DNA of 64,000 nucleotides from Lethocerus indicus. Lineage: Eukaryota > Arthropoda > Insecta > Hemiptera > Belostomatidae. Positions within the stretch are counted from its first letter, which is position 1; each line of letters begins with the position of its first letter. This document shows, one piece after another, positions 47,801 to 62,689 of this stretch. The stretch lies in the NCBI GenBank assembly GCA_019843655.1, contig JACDQD010000105.1, forward strand, positions 1,364,001-1,428,000. Direction: 5' to 3'. The notes below the pieces were generated by a model, which saw nothing but the letters and a program-made list of their open reading frames with translations, was not told where the DNA came from and made no database searches. A program made the translations under genes and the position numbers.

Positions 47801-50800
47801 TGACTCTATAAATCGTGCTCTCGATGAATATGATATTTGTTTCTTTTTGTAAGGTTTATCTGTAAAATATCAACATGTTTGTATTCGTTTCCTGCGCACA
47901 ATTAAGGTTGTACAACGCCAATGCTGGCTTATTGGACCCTCGTTAATTTAGAGGCGCGAGTCAGATTTCGATAGTTAGATCGGCACGAGTTCCACTTTCC
48001 AAATTTGGTCAGCGGCTCGTCGGGGTTCACAAAGGTCAAGACAACGCAAAACGAGATAATTCGGTAAAAACCTTATTTAAAATTGGCCTTCTGTTTTTAA
48101 TTGAACAACATAACGAGTTGTTGAGACGCTCTAGGACGGTGTCCACGGTCGATAGAGGGGTCCTCGAAGATCCAAAAACCGAGTCTAGGCCCCGTGTGCC
48201 GGTTCTGTTTTCGAAACCGAAGGACAACCCCAGAACTAGATAGCGATACCATAAAAGGAGAACGCTGACTGTAAATCGCCACTCGAACTATATAACATAT
48301 TCAGCTGCTCGGTAAATATATATATCATGTGTTCACATATTTATTGAGCAGTGTCTATATTTGCATAGTAGAAATTAGACTATTATAGCCTATTTTAGTA
48401 GAAATAGACATTCCTGAGAAAGTCTATATATCCAAAAAATTTTATCCTCAGGCAAGTAACTGAGATTCCCAATTTCTGATAAATTATCAGCGACGATGAT
48501 GAAATGAAGAAATACTGTGTTAAGCTCACTCGTTGTGAGCACCATACAGAGAAAACAATTATACACCAGAATTTAACACTGAAGATCTCTCGCTCACAAC
48601 TACTGGTAATGAAAGTAGGGCTACCTTCCCTCAGGAGGGTCTTCCACAACTGAAAATCCTTTTTTCTTTAGATGTGCGGTCTTGATACCCCTAAAAATCA
48701 GGATTACCGCGCGGCCATAGGCGAAAGCCTGCGACAAGACAAAAAGAATGAAATGAGACCAAAAAATGTCTCTCCCGAGGGCCCGGTTTTCTTAAACGGG
48801 ATAGAAAAAGAGATCGAGAGAGAGAGGGAGAAAAAAAAGACCTAGAAGTGAACTTTATAAAGGGTGCCAGAGGGAAGAGACCATATTTACACAGAGAGAC
48901 GTCCCATCCCCAACCCCTACCACACGCACACATACATTCTCCCCCCCCTAGCTCTCCTCTATGTAAATATTTTCACGTTTTTCCAGCCAGTCGGTTTCCA
49001 GGTCGCCCACAAGAAAGGATATAGCTCTAGACGCAAGCAAGCCGGGGAAGCGAGTAGAATAAGGGGCTTGAAAAATGGTGGCTCTGTTTATTGTTCCGAG
49101 GGGAAGTTAAAAAAATAGAGGCCAAAACCCACTACAGAGCAGTGTAAACTCGAACGCATTCTTCTTATAAAGTATTATTATTTTTAAGGCCCTGAAACAT
49201 TTAAGGGTAAATACGCTGAATATGTAAAAATTTTTTGCTAACGACCGACATGACAACAACAAACACATAGATCTTTTTATGGCATTTTGAGGCGACAAAT
49301 AATACAATAAATCCATTTCAATGCGAATATATACAGATTAATACTACGGGAACTAAAGAGGTCCAACTGTCACTGTTATTTATTTCATCGCGACCTGCCT
49401 TAATGAATTCTCGCCATTCTCAACCGCACTGGGTAACAATGTAACAATCTCATCACTAGTTTGTAATCATACGGTAAACCGGTCACGGTTTCCCGTTGGC
49501 ATGAGTCGAAAACGGGATCGCCCCCGTACAAAACATGTTTCGTAAAATCATCCAACTTCAAATTGAATTCAGTTCGAGGAGTCCAGTCTGAGTAATGTGA
49601 CCTGTAGGCCAACAGAGTCAATAAAAGCCCCGGCGACTATCCCGGTGAAAAATGGAGCGCCATTAGCGGTTTGAAGAGGGTCAGAGTGGGCTGATCGATG
49701 CCCGCGGAGCCCCCGGGTCTGTTGCACCCCCAATCGTGTAGTCGTCCATTGCACTCTCCGTGGCCAAATGCCCATCCATTTATACCGGCCCCACTCGGAA
49801 TTACAAACGGAGTTCGGCCGGGTTTTTCACCGGTCGGCACTTGAGTTTCTTATCGTCCTTTACCGGTGCACATATCGCAGACCTGTGGAGTGTGCTAATG
49901 CCGCGGACTGTATACCGCTCGAATTCACATCACGGGTTTCTAAAGTTAGTCTTGACGCGAGGGTAATCCTTCTCTGAGGTGATGCAGGCGCATAAATAAG
50001 GGCCCGTGAGGCGGAATTATTTTTAGAATTAAGTATTAATGTAAGTTATGAACGATAACCCACTGTCATACTGATACTTGCAGGTTCCACTAAGTTTAAT
50101 TATCGTAAAAATCGCCGACAATAATGAAATCCATCGATGAGTTCTTTTTCTATATTTTTTCGATCCATGATATTCTAGTGGAATGGTTAGTTTTAGTGAT
50201 CAATTTGTAAAACAAATGGCACCACGAAAAACGATATTAGGATCACGTATAATTTTCCCTGGCAGTTCCGTTTGTGTTTCTCTTGCCAAGAACTCTTAGC
50301 TCTCCCCCGCTCCCATTTTTAAGCCAAACTTTTACGATAGATACTATCTTTTCTTTGAACGTTTTTTCATCGAATTAATAAAGTTTATTGTGAGCCACCC
50401 GAAAAATGAAATGAGATCAAAACGGTTGAGCAACCGGGAGGAGGCATTTCCTAAATGGCAACTGCCCTTGAGCATATAAATAAACGGTTTTATAGGGCGG
50501 GTTCCCAGATTTGGGCCGGAAAGGGTGGGAGCCTAAAAAGAAAACTGGGTTTACTCGGTGGGCTAAATCAAATTGAATTTCGCAGCGAGGCCGTGCCGGG
50601 AAAGCCGACCACCGTTAGGCGGCGCCTACACACGCTTTTCTTTCGCTTGAATTATTCATTCGGCGCCGCGACCCTCCGAATTAAATTCCCCGTGATATTT
50701 AACCGCCCCGCCAGGCATATATGGCTTGGGAAAAATTAAACACCGAAAATACTAGGCGGGGCATGAGAAAAAATCTTCTGAAACATGAATGAGCCGGTAA

Positions 50801-53800
50801 TACAGTACAGGATAATTCACAACTTCCACAAGTAAACTGCATTAGTGTTTTGAGTCCAATGAATCACTACAATGAAGAATGTAATTTATAATAAAAAATT
50901 GTTTAACATATATAAATTAATTCAATATTCATGAATTAAACTACTATTATGACGATAAAAATAAAACAATACTAAGATAAATTTAATATACAATATTGTA
51001 ATAAATACCGATATGAATGTTTGATTGCGTGGTTTTGGACCATCGGATGCAACGATTAGATATGTGGGGGGGGGGGTTCAGGGTGATACAATAAAAGTCA
51101 ATGGGGCGCAGTATATTGCCTACCGTAATATTCTGATGGGGGAGCGAAGGCCGGTAGACTACGCGGGGCGGAGGGGGCTTCAAGCGACATTACGCTCAGC
51201 CTCCCCATCAGAGAACCCCTTAATGGCTTTAATTCTCCCATCCCGGCCGATACGTACAGTACAGATAATTCAAACCCTGAATTGTAACAGAATTGAGGCT
51301 GTAAACTTAACGGTAGCCGTTAAGTTAAGGCGGTGGCCGGAAATCAGCGGCGTTATTATGGATCAATTTTTATTTTTTCGGTTAACTGAAACCCACTAAA
51401 GGTTCTAACAGGGAGTTCCGTGTGGTCAGAACGTTATCACAAATGTTGTCGGTAGTTATCAACCGTCGGTCGGTGACGTGCACAGTCAGCGGGTCATTGT
51501 CCGTGTACAAATCCGTGTGACTGAAACATTTTGTACTTCTTTCTACTTGGACCGCTTGGTTAACGCGTCATTTCAAAATTACGAAGTCGGACTCAGACAA
51601 AGGCAAAGTCATTCCTTAAACTGGCAAACTCACGGAACTCCGATAATCGATAGAGTTTACATCTCCCAGTGTTATGTATTATTCATTCTGGTCGAACTGC
51701 CTAACAGCATGAATTCGTCCGAAGGGAGTTGGGTACAGTCGGCAGCGGACAACGTTAATGGGCCACTGGGAGATTCGTTGGGGGTCCCATGACAAACGAG
51801 CGGGGCTCTCATCGTCCATTACTGCCCTCCGTCATATCTCCAGGGTCTCAACATACCCCCAGCTCGGTTAACAATCAGACCCACCCCCGCCTTACACCAT
51901 TTATATTATTTACATCCCATAAGGTTTCGCCGACAACATAATAGGTATCATCAGTGATAGGTGAAAGGAACTTTAATTACCCCTATAATAACCTTTTATG
52001 ATCTCTTAGGATCTTACAAAATTCATGTGGTCCTGGAATAATGATTGATAAAGATAAAATTAATAATAAAATTTTTGAAAAGCGAAAACAAACTCTGTTT
52101 GATAGAACACTATCACAAGGCAGATAATGTGCGGAATTCCCGCTTTGAAAAAAAAATATCTTACAACTTAGAGATGCAAAATTGTCACGGCGATATATTT
52201 AAACGTCCGTCCGGATGTTTATTTACTGGGCTTGAGCCGGTGTCAGTGGACAGGGGTGCAGACAGCACAATGGAAGCCATGTAACGCCGACAGAAATAGA
52301 ACGATACAGTCGGCGCTCGATTTATTGAGATGTCTCCAGAGCGCCACAAGTTACAAATTCAACAGATGCCCAATATTTCTGTATCGACAGTTTCAAACAA
52401 TTTAACCGCGGATATTTATTCATATTCCCATAAACTACTGGCGAATGAAAAATATTTCTTTAGTATTTAAGCTTAAAAAATTTATTTTATAATGACAATC
52501 AGGTGGCATTATTGTAGAAAGTATTTGCGCCTCCTTTCTCTCAGGAACGCCCGATGTTTATGCACGACGCCGGGCATCTACCCGTAAAAGATGCACGTTA
52601 TTCAAATCGAAAAGGGTAATGTCCTAGAGCTTCTCATCTGAAATTTCGCACACTATCATAGTTGCTTAAGTTTAATTAATCTCCGAATATAACACGTACG
52701 AAACTGTGATGTGATGCGTCGTTACTATTTACAACATGGAGCAATCTTGAAACTATTATCAATTAACTGAGGGGCCTTAACAATGGACTTGAGAATATGC
52801 TGGCTACATCATCCTGCAGGCGAGTGCACTCCTACGGCGCTGCCATTTTACAGCGAAAGTCCGTATTGATTGGGCAATAATTAAGGTACCAATTAATGAA
52901 ATTGAGTTGAATTACCGTCGATCAATTTTTTTAAGAGACCAATCAACTTCACTGTAATAAAGGGTTTATTTCTGTTTACTCCACAGCTTGTAGGACATTT
53001 GTGCCTTTATATCTTGTATTCTTGTGCTCGAATACCTTTGCTATAAATCATTTTTATAGAAACTATTTTCCACTAGCCGACATTCAGCCGCATGAAATAG
53101 TGAACTGTCTGCGAAAAATTACATGTAATTAATAAAGGTTCATCTTTTATTAAGCGATAGGTATCGCAATAAAAATTCGAATGAAAAGATGTACGAAACT
53201 AGGGTAGATACAAATCTGGCACACATTACGTGCATGCCCCAAATTTGAGACACTGGAGGATAAATGTTTAAACACAAATTAATTCAGTAATTTAATTACA
53301 AACATTATTATATGCAATTCATGTAGAAATTTCAATCATCATACTTTTATATTAGGGTTAAAACCTTCAGAGCTGACGCTTCCTCTTTCGACATCCAGCA
53401 TCTGGACGGTATCGACGTTTTTTTATTGAAATATATTGTCTTTTAGTTACAGATTCATGGACTATAAATTGGCACCAGTGTAGATCCAGAGTAGGAGTGT
53501 ACCATAAGGACTACAAAGGTCGACAACCTCTGGGCCTTATTGGGGTATCGACGGGCGAGGTTATGATTCACGAGGGGTTTCATCTGGAGTGTTGTGTAGG
53601 GTATATCACAATGGGGGGAGCCAGCCACCCGTGACTATCGCCTTACCCGGGGGCCGGACACATTACAGACACGCATTCTCCTGCCGAACCCACAATTAGA
53701 TGACTCAGTTGCATAGGTCTGGGATTGGTTGTAACTTGTCCTATAATTAGACTGGTTAAAACAACACGGTGGACAAACAGTTGATAGTTTTAATTTATCC

Positions 53801-56770
53801 TTCGCGAACTTTTATACCGTCGCCTCTATATAAACCGTGCTTTACCTGGAAACAAGGAAAAGTGTCCATAACCAAGATTCGCGGGGAGAAACCAAAGGCA
53901 AGAATGAAGATGAATAATGAAGACCACCACGAACAGAGATTAAACTTAAGAAAACCACTAAATAATTACCTCTCTAAAATTGATTTTAAACGATCATGAA
54001 AGTCAATCAGTCAGTTCGTCTTCTTTCAAGGAGTGCCGCATAACCCTGTTGTTGCCACAAAAAGGAAGTCTTTCGTTGTTGAGAAGAATAGAAATGAGAG
54101 GATCTCAGTTAACCCTGGAACCTACATTTCAGTTATTTTAAACCAACACGACATATTACAAAGTAGTTTCTCTTGGTTTTGCCTTCTGTGGAAGACAACT
54201 GGCCAAGTTAATTGACGATTTTATAAAGGAGGAACGGAGGAGATTCTCTTCGATAAAAGGTGAAGCCTGTTATTTGAAATTTATTATATTGACGATATTA
54301 TCAAAATGGCATAAGAGAATTACTCGTAAATAATCACCTAATGAAGTGGAGTAACAATTTACCATTTCCATTGGATATAAAGCACCTTATTAGGAATGAA
54401 ATTTCAGACCGCGCTTCGACCTTCAAATGCCGTTCGTCCGTGGCCTTGCGCTCCCCAAAATACAATATGATCAACGAATAGCCCGCTATATGGTAAGAAC
54501 CCGCTGATTGCTTCCGATATTTCCCTCTCGATCACTAAAAAGGAAGTAACCTCGAAAGTTGCACTAGAACATAAACAAGAAATGTTATCACCCTCCGATC
54601 CTAAAACATTCTCGATTTGGCGTATTTATCATAGGTGCTGTATAATTTTCACGTTAGGATCAGCGTATTCCTAAATATAGCGATCCACATTACATAAAAT
54701 CATAATACCATACTTCCTCCGCGACTTTCACAGCTCAATTCGCAGTGAACAATGTTATTCAACGAGGAAAAGTCGAGGTGCAGGAATTTATGGTCAATCC
54801 AGGTCTGACAAAGGAGAGCTTAATTTATTTTAAGCAGATTCCTTGATTATGCAACATTTTTGTTACCTTGAGGTCTTTAAAATTCATAAGATGTATGTTA
54901 CTCCTAAAATTATGAAGGTATACACAATATAATTGGTCCTGTGGAGAATGTTGAGAAAGAAAACACTTCCTTGTTGAAACATCTTTCTTCCGTGAGATTC
55001 ATGGGGGGGTACAACCATCTGCCCATTATGAGGGGCCTGCGGGTGTATGTGTTTGATCCCACCCACCCCACCAATCAGCGATAACAATTTCCCAGGCAAT
55101 TACACCAGTGGTGCCACCACGCGTCCTATAATGTCACATCGGCGGGGTTAATACTGAGTTTCAATTGGCCGTATAAATAAATAATAATAAAAGGGTCTAA
55201 ATCCGGGGTAGCAGACAAATTAATGTAAGAATAAAATGAAGAGTTATAATATCGGTTATGAATAAAAATAAGAAAAAAATTAAACACTGTATTCGTTTCA
55301 GTATGTCATATGTTACTCGAGACAAATCCGCGTTGCATAATTCAAATAAGGATTGGGTATTTTCAAAGCAAGAGGAAATCTGAGTTTACCCTATTTTTTT
55401 TCTTTTCTCAATAATAATATCGAATTTCGAAAAGTTTGTTCTACGATCACTATATTTGTGCACATTTTTTCAGAGGAGATAGCACCGGCGCGTAACAGTA
55501 AAATGATCGGCCGTCCTTGCTATCAGTTACACAATTAATGAGGTCAGAAGTGTCGTTTTGCCAATTACGCGACATGAAAACATGAAAAAAAGGGCAGGTA
55601 ATATTCAACCCTCGTTATTTGTTTAATGAACTCGCCGGCAGATCCGCAATTAAAGAAGAGAAATGTTCTTGAGATCATTAACGAGTGCGCAATGAGGACG
55701 CGACTGTACAATGACTATTCAGTAAACTGTCGGACCAATTTTAATTGCATAATTAATATAACCAGCCTCGGAGATAAATGTATTATAGAACACAAAAATT
55801 ATAACAGTACAGTGTTCTTGAAACTCGATATTTTCAGCCCATTTAGGAATAAAGGAATGTACGGAGCATTACTTGGCTCGCTGAAATCCGAGAACTTACA
55901 GCTTGGTTGTTTATATAAACAGAATATATTCAAAAAAATATGATTACAGCAGTTTATTGTCAACCTTAAAAATGGGAATTCGCCTAAAAGCAATAAGATT
56001 TATGATTTTCCATCTCTCATTCTCTCCGGGAATATTATCCGTCTACGCATTATCATTTATAAAGAGATACTACGCTAACATAATTGAAATATTCGGGGAT
56101 AGACGGCCGGTTGAAAGCATGGACCCGTTTTATGTTTTATAAGACGACCTCCACCGCTCATCGTGCTTTGCGGCCGGGTAGGACGAACGCCAAGCTGTAA
56201 TAAGCCGTTGCATTGTCCCTGTAAAGCTATTGTCCTCCAGATCCATCAAGCTGATATCATGAAACATCGCGCCGTCGACGAGAACACTATATTATACATT
56301 AGAAGAGACATTCTAAAGATTCCTATAATAATTGATAAAAAAAAAACTAAAATTGGTCTAAACGTAAACTTCACTAGACCAATTCGTCAATTCTATAGGC
56401 CAAGTAATGCACACACATCGGCTACCCCTAATATCAAAATCTTGTAAATGTCAATAGAATGTCTGGGCGATAGCCAAGTATGGAAAATTGAAAGTAACTG
56501 ATCAAATATCAAGTTGAAACATGACGTACAACCTGAAATACCCATTTAATTACTTCATAGTAATCAATGAACAAGTGATTTAAATTAAAATACCTGAAAA
56601 CAATTTTATATATAAAATAAAATTGATTGAAAATTACAAACAAATTTGGAAATGAACTAAAACTGAATGGGAAGTTAGAAGTCGCCGGTGGACGGGTCTT
56701 TACCATAGATTAACCATTTTGAAGAACCTTATAATAAATTTAAGTAGAGATCATGTGTTGCGCTAGGACA
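41898..56770. other. Long non-coding stretch
   Basis: I found no supported gene in these 15 kb. A GC-rich block at 47040-47420 has long frames on both strands (138 codons minus, 175 plus) but no splice sites, signal peptide or domain to pick between them. Many TAATTA-type words and long AT tracts suggest intron or intergenic DNA of a developmental locus, which is speculative. A weak X-box-like word lies at about 44947-44960, and a perfect hairpin at 51304-51326. Confidence 0.4.
51304..51326. repeat. Perfect 10-bp hairpin with 3-base loop
   Basis: AACTTAACGG, TAG, CCGTTAAGTT: both arms match perfectly. It could be a dimeric protein-binding site or a cruciform-forming hairpin. It is not followed by a T-run and no gene adjoins it. 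Confidence 0.7.
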
Positions 56771-56776
56771 CCGAAA

Positions 56777-57178
56777 ACTAGCGCCCCCTGAGGGTGGTGC
56801 GGAAGTGTACTTAACTAAAGTTCGTTGGGTGCACTTGCACCGATTAACTAGATTACTAAAAGTAAACTTTTTTCACTAAATTTTAGATCAACAAGAAACC
56901 CAAAACCGGTCTATCAAAAGACCAGAACAACGAGAGGCGACAGAAACACGAAATTTAAAATTATTTTTATGTTTATAGTATGACGACAGCACTCATTATC
57001 TAAATACTATCCAGCAAACTTCTGAGGTATTGTTTTCTGACTTTCATAAAAATCATGTTGTTTCTATAATGAAAAACAATATAAATATACTTGAATATAA
57101 TTCTAATTAAAATTCACTGAAACAGTGAATTCCAACGGTATTCCAACCCCTCGCAGACTACAAAACAGGTATTTTAAA
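56777..57178 (+). mobile_element. Dispersed repeat element, copy D, with one minisatellite unit and an AT-rich insert
   Basis: In order: one inverted 71-bp minisatellite unit (56777-56853), the same A/T-rich flank that borders the array at 4863-4897, the core's 3' half (AAAACCGGTCTATC...AAAGACCAG, from about 56900), GAGGCGACAGAAACACG, then about 170 bp of AT-rich DNA, then ACGGTATTCCAAC...CAAAACAGGTATTT (57135-57178), which in copy C follows directly. The AT-rich piece is therefore probably an insertion. The copy links the core and the minisatellite into one element. Confidence 0.6.
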
Positions 57179-57650
57179 CTAATAAATTTAAGATAACATT
57201 CTGGAGTTCCGCGAGGGTTTCCTCAACTCAGGGGTTTCCTCCCGTGCTAATATTAAAGTACTGTAATTTCCATCGATGTGAGATCCCAAATTAATTTCCC
57301 GATTAATTTGGCCGAATAGTTCAACTGGAATTCTATTGTTTTTATTAAGTTTACATTGGGGAATACTGCATGGGTCCTTGCAATAGCAAAGGTTGTGTGT
57401 CTCTAGGATACAGTTTACTGCAGAAATCGAAAGAGAAAAATCCTATAAATTATATAGTCTAACGGAACGAGCGCTGAGGGCAGTTAAGATCCCGGATAGC
57501 AGGCTACATTTTCGGCTGAACGAAATATGAACTAGTTAAGTTGTTATAGTGGCGTCCGGTCGAATGCGGACGGCAGATGGTTGAACCTAATCTACAGCGG
57601 AGTCACGAATGGAACACCTCCTCTTTGTATTTCATCCCGGCACGCGCATT
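57179..57650. other. Non-coding stretch
   Basis: I see nothing recognisable between the repeat copy and the CT microsatellite. Confidence 0.5.
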
Positions 57651-57651
57651 T

Positions 57652-57652
<1 letters not shown>

Positions 57653-57693
<41 letters not shown>
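57653..57693. repeat. (CT)n microsatellite
   Basis: About 20 tandem CT units. Frames across it (LSLSLS, ERERER) are artefacts. Confidence 0.95.
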
Positions 57694-57696
<3 letters not shown>

Positions 57697-57699
57697 CTC

Positions 57700-60600
57700 A
57701 CGGCACTCTTCCCCGCCCGTCGGTCGTAATTAAACACACAGCCGGCGTGCCTCAACCTGCCAACCTTCCTGTTTCCTACGGGACAACAGAGCATGTCTAC
57801 AAGCCGCCACACCTCCCATATCCAGGGGGAAGGGGGGGCTTTCATCTGCCGGCACTCTTCTTCCTTGCTCTTTAAAAAGGAAGCAGAAGGAAGAAGACTG
57901 GACTTCGCATGAAGGATCACCGTTCTTCATAAGATAAGGACGAAGAAGATTGAAAGCGCTAGCGCTCAAGAATATGCAACCCAGATCTAATCAGATTTAC
58001 GTATCCAGGGTATTTTACCCTCGTAAATTAAATTTCCTGCGCGATACACAACCATATGACATCACACAGTTCAATGGGGGTGGAGGGTGGGGGGAGTTAA
58101 AACCCTTCCACAGGAGTTCCCCCAGGTGGGGTTTCCTGTTACAGAAATCCCGGACTAGCTACAGGTCAGCCCCACCGATCACATCGCAGTAACAGTGTTT
58201 CGAGTGATAGCTTGCTTCCTTTCAAATTTAAGCTTAGCGTCGATCAATGCAGTATCGCCTGCCGGCCGACGAAATGTTATTTCCTAAACAACAAAAAGGA
58301 AAGAAAAAACGAAACTAGTTTCTTACCCTGGCCGAATTATAATTAGAAACGCCAACTGTTCCCGATAAAACGGCGGTCAGACGGACATCGAACCCTTTGC
58401 GTCTATTACACCGGATCCTGCCCTGTTATAAGTGCCGAACGGTAATAGTGCGGCGGAAGAAATTTGTTCGAAACGGCCGGGACAAGGAGAGGTTTTTAGA
58501 GCTCCCACATCTGGAGAAAGACCTTCCTACATATGTTCGTTGAGCGCTCAGATTTCCGAGGACGTATTCTAGTGTACTAGAATTTCCTTCGCACATACCA
58601 ATCAATTGAACCAATAAATAACATTTTACAGTTAAAACTTTTTAAAATTTCAGCTGCATAGTACTGTAAGACGACGTCTCAGTTTTAACTTTTAACTGTT
58701 ATCAAGTTTTAAATCATATCGAATGACATTCTTTGCCGGAAGATCTATTGGGATAACAGCCTAAACGCTCGACCGACCCGGGTGGAAATTCAGACCAGAT
58801 TATCTTCATTACCTCTATTCACTCTCCGCTCTGTTGGAGCTGACTGGGAACGCCGGGACTTAAAAAAAGGGGCTAAGTGCGGCTCTTTAAATTGGACCTT
58901 TTAAGATAATTCAAGTCCCATTAGCGATTTCTAGCAGTCTGAAACAATCTGCAACAGCAATAAAAAATCAGAAGAAGTCAGGCTCTTGAAATGCAGTATT
59001 AAAATTATACTCGATTTGGCAATAATGCTCCTTGAGAAGACTTAACGGGCTATTTTACTTCTTTTTTTTAAACGGGCTCCTGAATATTCTCCCGTATCGG
59101 TGGTTTGCGCAGCGGGGAAATTACGGCTCGTACTAAATACGGCAAAAACAAGTAGGGCGAGTTTGTATATTCGGACATTTTTTTATAAACCACATATGGC
59201 ACAATTTAAAGTAAAATTTCACAATTTAACCTGTTGCTGAGACTGATGAAATTCTCGTGAAGCGATAATAAATGAAATCAAAGAAAAGGGAATGTAAAGC
59301 AATATTAAATGCCCAACTGTAAATTCATTGTAGTAAGATCGAATAATCTGATTCAGACGAGAATTCAAAGACAAGTGGTCTGTATCCCTAATAAGAAAAT
59401 ATACAATATGCTACAATATTCAATGTTTGTATTCAATATTATCAATTCGGTTTATATAGGTCAATGGTGTGTCCAATAGAGACAGTGATGGTACCGAAAT
59501 TAGTAAATTCAATTTAGTAAATAAATCGGGGCCATTGAGTAACAGTTTTAAGCGTGTTTCGATATCAACACTGGGCGAATATAACCGTTAATCTTGACGG
59601 CGTATTGCAGCTTCGGAAACGGCTTTCGTAACTGGCTCCGATGGGGTGGTTGAGGCAGAGAGGTGTCACCGCCCTAGATGGAGAGCAGGCTGGTTCTTGA
59701 AGGCGATCCCAGCTCCGCCTCCACAACACCAACCTCTCCCATCCGACCGGCTTACGTCCAACCCCATATGCCATATACGCTGGCACGTATGTACTGGAAT
59801 GGGCGTGGAAACCGCTCGACATAATCGGACAGTACCGTCCGGTGGACTGGCTCAATCATCCCGCGTCAAAATACCTGCTCTTATTACTCCGTTTGTGAAA
59901 TAACCAGGCATTTCTTTTTCTGCTACTGAATAGGGCCTAATAGAGCAGCTTCGGTTTGTTATCGTTCATTTTCTCGTTTGGGTGGCACGTATGTAAGTAT
60001 TACTTTCAATAAATACCAGAATTCTTCCGAAGATGGCGACCGGCCGAAATCGGTGTAGCCAAAGACCAAACCAGAGAGGGGAGACAGAAGTTCGAAATAA
60101 CTAAGATGTTCCAAACAAACCACATAACAGCTATTCAAATTTAATTCTTTAATATTAACTGCTGGACTAATTTGTTCCTCTTCATTTCGGGCTCATGCTT
60201 ACCGATGGCTTCTTAGCTGAGGGCGTTCCCCGCGATAAACCTCACACCTTAATCCACGTGTCTAGATATAGTGGATAGCTGGGAAAGAACCCCCCTTCCC
60301 CTGTGAATAGCCTGAGAGCTGTAAAGTGACGCCGTAATAGCAACTCGGGCTCAAAGAGCGTTCTGACGCCTACTCCAGTCGCGCGGTGGAATCTCTCACA
60401 CATGACCACTCAAAGGAATAAAACACTGCCGCCATCCGTCACACGTGCTGCCGTGGCGAGATAATGAATTATAATAGGCCTATTATTATTACTATAATTA
60501 TTAGAACATTTTAATAGCCTCAATTAATTTATAAAAATTATAATTTATTTATTTGAACAATACAGACAGGGCCCAGCGAGTTGTAATAGCTCACCTTCAT

Positions 60601-62689
60601 TGTGCAACAACATACGTCGATTAGCGATTTTTTGTATGAGACTCAACGGGAAGTCCCGGATATTTAACAAGATTCTTTAATGCGAGAAGAATAGTAACTT
60701 CTACACAATAGCAACATAAATAATAGAAACGTTTATTAATTTAGGTTCAATGACTCTGATAGTAGGCGGTCGTGGCGATGAAGCTCTTGTTACTTATCTG
60801 AACTCTTCCCTCGTGCTAGAAATCCGATATTTTGTGATTTTACTTACAATATGTACTTAAATCAAGTTCGAAGTTAGGCAACTGACTGATCATGAAAGTT
60901 CGTTTGAAAAATGTGCAAAACAGGATCGCACTTAATGAAGTAACTCCAAGCTCAGAAGGAAAGTTCAATACGCCACTTCAAGACCGACATCGAGGAACCG
61001 CTGAGTTGAACCCGAGTGGCTAATTGAAAAAGTTTAGCAGCGGCGATTCCTGTGAAAGATAAATTATCCCTAAAAATTGGAAGAAACAATTGCGGACCTG
61101 TTTTTGAACAATTTTTTGGCAATTCCGATAATTTTTTGGGCGGCAATTCTTTATTTTACCGTACATGATTTGTCTCTGTCAATAATCGCATACAGGATGC
61201 ACTCTGATACAGGATGCATTTATAAGAAATTGGTGTTCATTTAAAATACTAGAAAATACGGTGATGGCGCCTTCCTCGCTAATGATATCCTAAGAGTGAT
61301 TCCTTCGGGCGGTAAGTGGTGTGATCGGGCCCCTTTCGTCACGCTTTCTTTACACCAGCTTCCCCTTACATTGCTTTCCATTCTTCGCGATCGGGCACAC
61401 GCATAGAACATGGGCGGGGCGGGCACAAAGGCCCCCACTGAAAATACACGCTCTAAAGTACGTAACATATCAATAGAACGTTACCGAATTAAAATGAAGT
61501 AGCGGAACGTAGCCGCCTTCTTTTATTTACCAGAATTTAGAAAGTTCGATTAATAAAATTATACCGCGTGGAAAATATGGCTGGCAACAGACATAAAAAT
61601 GTTCGTATACGCTCGCGGATATTTCACGATCGCAACTTTCCATTTCAAATATACCGACGGTAGTTTCAATCCACAAAAAAAAGAAAACAAACAATTTGAT
61701 ATGAAAATGTTATTACGTCTGGTATTCTGTTAAATACCTCATGCAACTCCTATTTTTCCAATTTCTCTGCCTTGCTCAGTGTGCTTTCTGAAATACTTTT
61801 TTTCATATATTTGATGAGACCTGCGAAACCTAAGAGGCTGCTATTGCCATCAATCGGATCTTCCTTATCACTACAAATAAGCGGGAATTTTAAAATTTCT
61901 ATTGGATTGACGGACATGAATCTTAATAGACTTTTTATTTATATTCGACAGGATAGGATTATCCTGGGAATAATTATATTTCGGGTAGGAAATAGTGTGA
62001 CTAAGCAGTTTTCCGAAATTTAATCCGGAGATAGCACAGCCAACACTGTTTTTCGTCCTTGAATATTTAAATGTCCTATCCTTATTCGCTCAATTCAGTG
62101 TTCCTTCAAAGACTGTCTAACGTTTATAGTGTGGCGGGCAGTGAAAGGCGGCTGGAAGACGCCTGTATTAGTTGTGCAAGAGGGTGGACGGTGTTGTTAC
62201 GTGGGGCCATTTCCCAGGCTGTCCTCTCAGCCTCAGTGTCCCCTCGTTTTTAGCCAGGGATCGCCGCCCTGCCCGAACATTTCTCCTAAATAATCTCCAT
62301 AAGCCTAGACCGTGGGAAATATGAAATCCGTCCGGATTAAGGAGGCGCTGCGTGTGAGAGCCGCGCTGAAGAATTCCCGAACGCGCTGCTAACTCTGATA
62401 ATTGTGAGAGCACCACTTCCAGTCTTCCCCGCGAGGAGACTATAGCGGTACGGCGATTAACATATTTCGAAAACAATTGTACAAGTAGATAAAATGAGTG
62501 GAAGTCAAAGTTTTAGCACTCATACTTGACTGCGGAGACATACGCGAACGGAAGTTATCATTCCTGAGAATGGTCCCACATTATGGTCGCCTCAATCTAA
62601 TTTTAATAGCTTTTTAACTTTTTTCTATTTGGTGTTAGAAGAAACGATCTTCAGTTTCATATTTAGCCAATAAGAGAAATGTTACTTAC
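57700..62689. other. Non-coding stretch
   Basis: No supported gene apart from repeat copy E near 60.06 kb. A GC-rich piece at 59600-59860 has frames on both strands without splice logic. Confidence 0.4.
60023..60105 (+). mobile_element. Dispersed repeat core, copy E
   Basis: The plus strand reads CCGAAGATGGCGACCGGCCG then AAATCGGTGTAGCCAAAGAC, then CAAACCAGAGAGGGGAGACA. It aligns with copy C over about 80 bases, with CTGAAGA changed to CCGAAGA and the GGTC hairpin arm changed. Confidence 0.55.

Noticed and set aside
57603..57920. Frames with LSLSLS and ERERER runs
   Set aside because: Artefacts of the CT microsatellite.
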